A stretch of 18,753 nt of DNA, taken from positions 1-18,753 of the forward strand of contig DZAU01000025.1 in NCBI GenBank assembly GCA_022729635.1, given 5' to 3'. Shown here piece by piece: positions 14,100 to 18,753 of this stretch. The DNA is from Flavobacterium psychrophilum. Its GTDB lineage: Bacteria; Bacteroidota; Bacteroidia; Flavobacteriales; Flavobacteriaceae. A model generated the notes under the pieces. That model saw nothing but the letters and a program-made list of their open reading frames with translations. It was not told where the DNA came from and did not search any database. Position 1 is the stretch's first letter; the number at the start of each line of letters is the position of its first letter. A program made the position numbers and the translations under genes.

Positions 14100-15812
14100 A
14101 TGAAAAGCAAGACCAATCAAATAATTGTTACCTATATACTAGTATCCATATTTTTGGCTGTTATTTATCGTGAAGTAATAGCAAAATTTATTCACCCTTC
14201 AAATTATTTATCATTTAGCTTTACAAACGATATCTTATTTATATTATTTTCCGGTATAATCGTTAAATATGTTTTATATAAAAACGACATAAAAAACTCT
14301 GAAATTTTTAAAAAATTAAAGAATACAAACAAAGAAATTAAAGAATCTAACGAAAGATATGACGTCGTATCAAAAGCAACGAGTGATACGATTTGGGATT
14401 GGAAAATCCAGGAAGATACAATGACTTGGAACAAAGGAATGGAAAGTGTTTTTGGATACAAACTAGACCAAATAGGCAAAAGCTCAAAATGGTGGTTTGA
14501 AAATATTCACCCGGAAGACAGCGTAAAAATGTCTATAAGGCTATACTCTTTTATAGGACAGAAAACCGAAAAATGGCAAGATCAATATCGATTTAAATGT
14601 GCCGACGGTTCCTATAAATATGTTTTGGACAGAGGATTTATCCTGAAAGATGAAAACGGCAAATCAGTTAGAATGATTGGAGCAATACAAGACATAACCA
14701 AACAAAAAGAAGAGGAACAACGACTTAAACTGCTAGAAACTGTAATTACCCATACAAAAGATTCAGTAATCATCACCGAAGCCGATTTAAATGAAGGGAA
14801 AATGCCTAATATTGTTTATGTAAACCCAGCATTTTCTAATACTACAGGTTACCTGACCGATGAAGTCATTGGAAAATCCCCAAGCAATTTTAATGGTTTA
14901 AATTCAGATGAAGAGGAATATGAAAAATTGATAGCTGCCATCAAAAACAAAGAAGAATGTCAGATCGAAACTATAAGTTATAAAAAGAATCAGGACGAAT
15001 ATTGGGTTAACTTCTCTATGTTGCCTGTTTACGATTCAGATGGCGAGCTTTCGCACTGGGTTTCAATACAAAGAGACATCTCTGAAGAAAAAAAACAGGA
15101 AGTAGAAAAGGAACAACTCATTCGAGAATTAACACAAAACAACAAAGATTTACAACAATTCTCTTATATAACCTCACACAATCTTAGAGCTCCATTGTCA
15201 AATTTAACAGGCCTTTTAAATCTAATTGATGATATTCCTATTGAAAATCAAGAGCTAAAAGAAATCTTAGACGGATTCAATAAATCAACTCATTTATTGA
15301 ACGACACCATTAATGACCTTGTTAGAGTGATTGTCATTAAAGACAATCCTTCCATCGAAAAAGAAGATGTCATGCTAAAAGACATTTTCGAAAATGTCTT
15401 TAGTCAGTTGGATTTCTTAATTAGCCTACACAAACCCATAATTATATTCGATTTTGAAGAGGTCTCTTTTTTAAACACAAACAAATCCTATTTAGAAAGC
15501 ATTTTATTGAATTTATTAACTAATTCAATAAAGTACAAAGCCAAAACCCGAAAATTAAAAATAAATATTGTAGCTCATCAATTAGATGATGCCGTTGTCT
15601 TAATTTTCAAGGATAATGGAATTGGAATCGATATGAAAAGAAACAGGGATAAAATTTTTGGCCTTTACCAAAGATTTCACGACTATCCTGACAGCAAGGG
15701 ATTGGGCTTATATCTTGTAAAATCCCAAGTGGAAACTATGGGAGGAACAATTAGCATAGAAAGCAAGGTTAATATTGGAACTACTTTTACATTAACATTT
15801 AAAAACAAATAA
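14100..15812 (+). CDS. Membrane-anchored PAS-PAS sensor histidine kinase
   Basis: 570 aa. Two hydrophobic segments (about 7-25 and 41-59) separated by a short loop anchor it in the inner membrane with almost no periplasmic domain, so sensing is likely cytoplasmic or intramembrane. A short charged helix (about 62-86) leads to PAS/PAC 1 (about 87-207, WDWKIQEDTMTWNKGMESVFGY to GAIQDITKQKEEE). PAS/PAC 2 follows (about 208-335, VYVNPAFSNTTGY to VSIQRDISEEKK). The phosphoacceptor is H360 in TSHNLRAPLSNL. The ATP-binding domain has the N box N471-LLTN475, the G1 box D505NGIG and the G2 box at G534LGLYLVK. All catalytic motifs look intact. The response regulator gene starts 3 nt after the stop, so the two are cotranscribed partners. 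The signal is not readable from sequence; the PAS domains show no clear heme or flavin motif. Confidence 0.93.
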   Translation: MKSKTNQIIVTYILVSIFLAVIYREVIAKFIHPSNYLSFSFTNDILFILFSGIIVKYVLYKNDIKNSEIFKKLKNTNKEIKESNERYDVVSKATSDTIWDWKIQEDTMTWNKGMESVFGYKLDQIGKSSKWWFENIHPEDSVKMSIRLYSFIGQKTEKWQDQYRFKCADGSYKYVLDRGFILKDENGKSVRMIGAIQDITKQKEEEQRLKLLETVITHTKDSVIITEADLNEGKMPNIVYVNPAFSNTTGYLTDEVIGKSPSNFNGLNSDEEEYEKLIAAIKNKEECQIETISYKKNQDEYWVNFSMLPVYDSDGELSHWVSIQRDISEEKKQEVEKEQLIRELTQNNKDLQQFSYITSHNLRAPLSNLTGLLNLIDDIPIENQELKEILDGFNKSTHLLNDTINDLVRVIVIKDNPSIEKEDVMLKDIFENVFSQLDFLISLHKPIIIFDFEEVSFLNTNKSYLESILLNLLTNSIKYKAKTRKLKINIVAHQLDDAVVLIFKDNGIGIDMKRNRDKIFGLYQRFHDYPDSKGLGLYLVKSQVETMGGTISIESKVNIGTTFTLTFKNK

Positions 15813-15815
15813 AAA

Positions 15816-16223
15816 ATGCTTGACTCTGTTTTATGTATTGATGACGATCCTATAACGCTAATGTTATGCAAAATGGTTATTGCCAAAGCTTCATTTTCGA
15901 ATGAAATCGCTACAGCCAAAAACGGAGAAGAGGCTCTTCAATACTTCAATACACTCAAACAAACTAATTTAAATAGCGAATTCAAAAAAATACCGCAATT
16001 AATATTTTTGGATTTGAATATGCCAATAATGGATGGTTGGGAATTTTTAGAACGTTTTAGCTCCAAAGATTATGCTGATTTCAACAAGTCAAACATTGTT
16101 GTTCTTTCCTCAACAATAGACCCCGAAGATTTAAAAAAATCGAAAAAATACCCAATGGTCATTGACTTTTTATCAAAACCAATTTCTAAAGAAATGCTTG
16201 AATATTTGAAAGAAATAATTTAA
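15816..16223 (+). CDS. Single-domain response regulator
   Basis: 135 aa, a lone receiver domain without a DNA-binding or enzymatic output. The acidic pocket is D9-D10-D11 (CIDDDP). The phosphoacceptor is D66 in IFLDLNMPIMDGWEF. The conserved hydroxyl residue is in the LSST segment (98-101), and the conserved lysine is K121 in LSKPIS. It lies 3 nt after the histidine kinase, its likely phosphodonor. Such stand-alone receivers act by protein-protein contact or pass phosphate to another protein. Downstream targets are not in the window. It is bounded by a terminator shared with the convergent rpsT gene. Confidence 0.93.
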   Translation: MLDSVLCIDDDPITLMLCKMVIAKASFSNEIATAKNGEEALQYFNTLKQTNLNSEFKKIPQLIFLDLNMPIMDGWEFLERFSSKDYADFNKSNIVVLSSTIDPEDLKKSKKYPMVIDFLSKPISKEMLEYLKEII

Positions 16224-16240
16224 TAATTGTACATAAAAAA

Positions 16241-16267
16241 ACTCCCCGCAAATACGAGGAGTTTTTT
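16241..16267. terminator. Bidirectional terminator between response regulator and rpsT
   Basis: An 8-bp stem pairs ACTCCCCG (16241-16248) with CGAGGAGT (16255-16262), with one mismatch and the loop CAAATA. It is flanked by an A-run on the left and a T-run on the right, so it works on both strands. It lies between convergent genes ending at 16223 and 16287. Confidence 0.8.
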
Positions 16268-16286
16268 TATTGACAAATTGTAAATA

Positions 16287-16538
16287 TTACAATTTAGCTA
16301 CATGTTTTGTTAATTTAGACTTTAAATTTGAAGCCTTGTTATCATGAATGATATTCTTTTTCGCTAATTTATCAATCATTGATATTACACTTGATAGTTT
16401 AGAAGTAGCATCTTCTTTATCAGTAGCTAATCTTAATGCTTTGATAGCATTACGAGTAGTTTTATGTTGATATCTGTTTAAAACTCTTCGTTTTTCGTTA
16501 CTTCTAATTCTCTTTAAAGCTGACTTATGATTTGCCAT
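16287..16538 (-). CDS. rpsT: 30S ribosomal protein S20
   Basis: 83 aa, within the usual range. S20 is a small basic helical protein that binds 16S rRNA early in 30S assembly. The N-terminus MANHKSALKRIRSNEKRRVLNRYQHK is the family signature, followed by TRNAIKALR. The C-terminal helix contains MIDKLAKKNIIHDNKASNLKSKL. The gene follows tRNA-Glu on the same strand. The 36 nt between them contain no TAnnTTTG box, so cotranscription with the tRNA is likely. It ends at the shared bidirectional terminator. Confidence 0.97.
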   Translation of the reverse strand: MANHKSALKRIRSNEKRRVLNRYQHKTTRNAIKALRLATDKEDATSKLSSVISMIDKLAKKNIIHDNKASNLKSKLTKHVAKL

Positions 16539-16574
16539 TTTTTTAAATGATTTTTTCTTTAATTAATTTTTTTG

Positions 16575-16646
16575 TAGTCCCTGGGGGAATCGAACCCCCC
16601 TTACCAGGATGAAAACCTGGCGTCCTAACCGATAGACGAAGGGACC
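16575..16646 (-). tRNA. tRNA-Glu (anticodon TTC)
   Basis: A 72-nt cloverleaf on the minus strand. The acceptor stem pairs GGTCCCT with AGGGACT (one G-U at the first pair) and the discriminator is A. The anticodon stem CCAGG/CCTGG encloses the loop TTTTCAT, giving anticodon TTC. The T-arm contains GGTTCGATTCC, bounded by a GGGG/CCCC stem. The CCA end is not encoded. Confidence 0.95.
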
Positions 16647-16666
16647 ATTATTCTCTAATGCGGATG

Positions 16667-16696
16667 CAAAAATACAACTATTTTTCAGACCTACAA
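16667..16696 (-). promoter_or_regulatory. Promoter of tRNA-Glu/rpsT (TTG-N19-TATTTTTG)
   Basis: On the minus strand, TTG at 16696-16694, a 19-nt spacer and TATTTTTG at 16674-16667 match the full Bacteroidetes -33/-7 promoter. The box ends 20 nt before the mature tRNA. Confidence 0.75.
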
Positions 16697-16724
16697 TAGT
16701 AGAGGTAAAAAAAAATATTTTTTT

Positions 16725-18203
16725 TTAATATGCCTTTGCAAATAAAACTCTTCCAATAGAAGATTTCCCTGTGAGAATACAGCTTCCGGATTGTTCGACT
16801 CTATTCAAAGGAATGCATCTAATGGTAGCTTTTGTTAAATTTTTTATTTCTTCTTCGGTTGTGGCAGTTCCATCCCAGTGTGCAGATACAAAACCTCCTT
16901 TGCTATCAAGAATTTCTTTAAACTCCTCAAAACTATTCACTTCTGTGATATGAGTATTGCGATAATTTAGGGCTTTATTGAATAAATCTATCTGAATTTG
17001 TTCCAATAGATTTTGGATATAAACTGCAATTCCATCTTTTGCAACTATCTCTTTAGATAAATTATCACGTCTTGCTACCTCAAAAGTTCCATTTTCTAAA
17101 TCTTTTGGACCAACAGCAATTCGAACCGGAACACCCTTTAATTCCCACTCCGCAAATTTAAATCCGGGTTTTTGAGTAGTTCTATCGTCATATTTAACCG
17201 CTATTTTTAAATTCTTTAATTCTGAAACAAGAATATTTACCGCAGAACTAATCTCTTTTAATTGTTCCTCTGTTTTATAAATTGGAACAATAACCACTTG
17301 TATTGGAGCCAAAGTTGGAGGCAAAACTAATCCTTTATCGTCAGAATGAGTCATTACCAAAGCTCCCATTAATCTGGTTGAAACTCCCCAAGAAGTTCCC
17401 CAAACGTGTTCTTGTTTTCCTTCGGCATTGGCAAATTTCACATCAAAAGCTTTAGCAAAATTTTGCCCGAGATAGTGAGAAGTCCCCGCTTGCAATGCTT
17501 TCCCATCCTGCATTAAAGCTTCGATACAATAGGTTTCTTCAGCTCCCGCAAAACGTTCGGTTTCAGTTTTTAAACCTTTTATAACTGGAATTGCCATAAA
17601 ATTCTCGGCGAAATCAGCATAAACATTCATCATCTTTTCTGATTCTTCAATAGCTTCACTTCTTGTTGCGTGAGCGGTATGTCCTTCTTGCCATAAAAAT
17701 TCAGCAGTTCTAAGAAACAATCTGGTTCTCATTTCCCATCGCACCACATTTGCCCATTGGTTAATCAATAAAGGTAAATCTCTATAAGACTGAACCCATC
17801 CTTTGTAAGTTGACCAAATTATAGCTTCGCTTGTAGGACGAACAATAAGTTCTTCTTCGAGTTTAGCATTTGGGTCAACCATCAATTTACCGGGATTATC
17901 AACATCAGTTTTTAGACGATAATGAGTCACTATGGCACATTCTTTGGCAAAACCTTCTGCATTTTTTTCTTCGGCTTCAAACATGCTTTTTGGAACAAAC
18001 AAAGGAAAATAGGCGTTTTGATGTCCCGTTTCTTTAAACATTCGGTCTAATTCTGCTTGCATTTTTTCCCAAATTGCATAACCATAAGGTTTGATTACCA
18101 TACAGCCTCTAACTCCTGAATTTTCGGCTAAATCGGCTTTTACAACCAGCTCATTATACCATTTTGAATAATCTTCTTCTCGTGTAGTTAGGTTCTTGCT
18201 CAT
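16725..18203 (-). CDS. proS: Prolyl-tRNA synthetase, archaeal/eukaryotic-like type
   Basis: 492 aa, the length of the short ProRS type lacking the large editing insertion found in E. coli-type enzymes. It charges tRNA-Pro with proline in the cytoplasm. Class II motif 1 lies around [18 protein letters not shown] (32-49). The RPTSE motif is at 122-126. Motif 2 is around [24 protein letters not shown] (155-178), and [10 protein letters not shown] is at 240-249. Motif 3 is around [20 protein letters not shown] (269-288). An anticodon-binding domain follows. The C-terminal domain ends in FAKAY, the conserved terminal tyrosine of this type. In that domain the zinc-type cysteines look partly lost: RCIPL and SCILTG keep one Cys each where metal-binding homologues have more. 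That loss is probably usual for the group. The gene has its own promoter, back to back with the lipoprotein gene. Confidence 0.97.
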   Translation of the reverse strand: MSKNLTTREEDYSKWYNELVVKADLAENSGVRGCMVIKPYGYAIWEKMQAELDRMFKETGHQNAYFPLFVPKSMFEAEEKNAEGFAKECAIVTHYRLKTDVDNPGKLMVDPNAKLEEELIVRPTSEAIIWSTYKGWVQSYRDLPLLINQWANVVRWEMRTRLFLRTAEFLWQEGHTAHATRSEAIEESEKMMNVYADFAENFMAIPVIKGLKTETERFAGAEETYCIEALMQDGKALQAGTSHYLGQNFAKAFDVKFANAEGKQEHVWGTSWGVSTRLMGALVMTHSDDKGLVLPPTLAPIQVVIVPIYKTEEQLKEISSAVNILVSELKNLKIAVKYDDRTTQKPGFKFAEWELKGVPVRIAVGPKDLENGTFEVARRDNLSKEIVAKDGIAVYIQNLLEQIQIDLFNKALNYRNTHITEVNSFEEFKEILDSKGGFVSAHWDGTATTEEEIKNLTKATIRCIPLNRVEQSGSCILTGKSSIGRVLFAKAY

Positions 18204-18257
18204 ATTGAATAGTTTGGCACAAATTTTGTTTTAATTATTTTTAACTAAATAGTTCGA

Positions 18258-18285
18258 CAAAACTAACTATTTTTGTAATGTGCAA
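18258..18285 (-). promoter_or_regulatory. Promoter of proS (TTG-N17-TAGTTTTG)
   Basis: On the minus strand, TTG at 18285-18283 lies 17 nt before TAGTTTTG at 18265-18258. The box ends 54 nt before the proS ATG. The -33 TTG lies on the far side of the lipoprotein gene's -7 box, so the two promoters overlap. Confidence 0.65.
18268..18275 (+). promoter_or_regulatory. -7 box TATTTTTG of the Gly/Tyr-rich lipoprotein gene
   Basis: Exact TAnnTTTG match, ending 30 nt before the ATG at 18306. It is only 2 bp from the oppositely directed proS box. No TTG is visible at -33. Confidence 0.6.
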
Positions 18286-18305
18286 CAATAAAAAATCCTA
18301 TTGAT

Positions 18306-18753
18306 ATGAAAACTAATATTTTTTCTTCTAGAAATGCTACACTTTATTCCCTAATTGGATTTTTAAGTGTACTATTAGCCTCTTGTGGCTCTTATCAAAA
18401 CAGTTCTTATTATGACAATGACGGAATATATGGAAGTTCAGAAAAACTTGCTCAAACCAATTCAGGTAGTTTTGATAAAAATTATTTCCGCTCAATGATT
18501 AATGACAGTATCAGCACAAACGACACAATCCAAATTGCAAATCAAAACTACCTTGATTGGGAAAGTAATCCCACCTCAACTTCTGTAAATGTTTATGCTG
18601 ATCCTTGGAGTTGGTCATTCGGTATTGGTTTTGGATATGGTTACGGTTATCCATATTACGGCTACCCTTATTATGGGTATGGATATGGCTATCCTTATTA
18701 TGGATGGGGTTATCCGTACTACGGCTGGGGATATCCATATTACGGTTATGGTT
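18306..18753 (+). CDS. Gly/Tyr-rich lipoprotein, partial (right edge)
   Basis: The first 149 codons are present and the frame is open at the window edge. Residues 1-26 form a lipoprotein signal peptide with lipobox LLASC, so C27 would be lipidated and the protein anchored in a membrane. Asp/Asn/Ser-rich sequence follows (about 28-100), with an NVYADPWSWSFGIGFGYGYG turn. From about residue 112 it consists of repeats of Tyr, Gly, Pro and Trp (PYYGYGY, PYYGWGY). The repeat is low complexity and may be longer than what is seen. Comparable Gly/Tyr-rich tails occur in flavobacterial outer-membrane lipoproteins with no assigned function, from memory. It is divergent from proS. Confidence 0.85.
   Translation, partial: MKTNIFSSRNATLYSLIGFLSVLLASCGSYQNSSYYDNDGIYGSSEKLAQTNSGSFDKNYFRSMINDSISTNDTIQIANQNYLDWESNPTSTSVNVYADPWSWSFGIGFGYGYGYPYYGYPYYGYGYGYPYYGWGYPYYGWGYPYYGYG

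Noticed and set aside
18511..18738. Minus-strand frame rich in His, Asn and Asp
   Set aside because: It is the antisense shadow of the Gly/Tyr repeat in the lipoprotein gene; its composition follows from reading the repeat backwards.

Overview
The window looks like chromosomal DNA from a Flavobacterium-like member of the Flavobacteriaceae (Bacteroidetes). It is AT-rich. It has two secreted proteins with the 'gliding motility-associated' type B C-terminal sorting domain of the type IX secretion system (T9SS). Its promoters follow the Bacteroidetes -7 consensus TAnnTTTG, and the usual purine-rich ribosome binding sites are largely absent. The lipoprotein, TypA, ProRS and S20 sequences also fit this group. 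This assignment is from pattern recognition; no search was run.

Layout, left to right. (1) 92-2932, plus strand: a maltose/galactoside-type O-acetyltransferase, a secreted YciI-domain protein, an acidic-tailed protein of the pRiA4b ORF-3-like family, and a nucleoid-associated NdpA/YejK-family protein. A GC-rich inverted intergenic element separates the last two. (2) 3171-3548: a DUF1660-like zinc-ribbon miniprotein and a possible 36-residue ORF. (3) 3569-4639, minus strand: a protein of no assigned family. By motif reading it has a protein kinase/aminoglycoside phosphotransferase-like layout. (4) 4762-11999, plus strand and divergent from (3): a two-gene operon of large T9SS type B surface proteins (772 and 1631 aa) that share a repeated Cys-Asp-Asp module, a pre-CTD module and the CTD. 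(5) 12142-13938, minus strand: typA/bipA. (6) 14100-16223, plus strand: a membrane-anchored PAS-PAS histidine kinase followed 3 nt later by a single-domain response regulator. (7) 16287-18203, minus strand: rpsT, tRNA-Glu(TTC) and proS. (8) 18306 to the right edge, plus strand: the start of a Gly/Tyr-rich lipoprotein, divergent from proS.

Most of the window is ordinary core and surface-protein content. The points most worth a second look are these. The unassigned minus-strand gene has a kinase-like motif order and a promoter divergent from the adhesin operon. Several -7 boxes correct over-extended starts, and in two cases the apparent TTG start codon is itself a promoter element. Three boxes lie only 4-7 nt before an ATG, which suggests nearly leaderless mRNAs. 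Two divergent -7 boxes lie 2 bp apart between proS and the lipoprotein gene. A domain module is repeated six times across the two adhesins. No CRISPR array, prophage, insertion sequence or complete defence system is visible.
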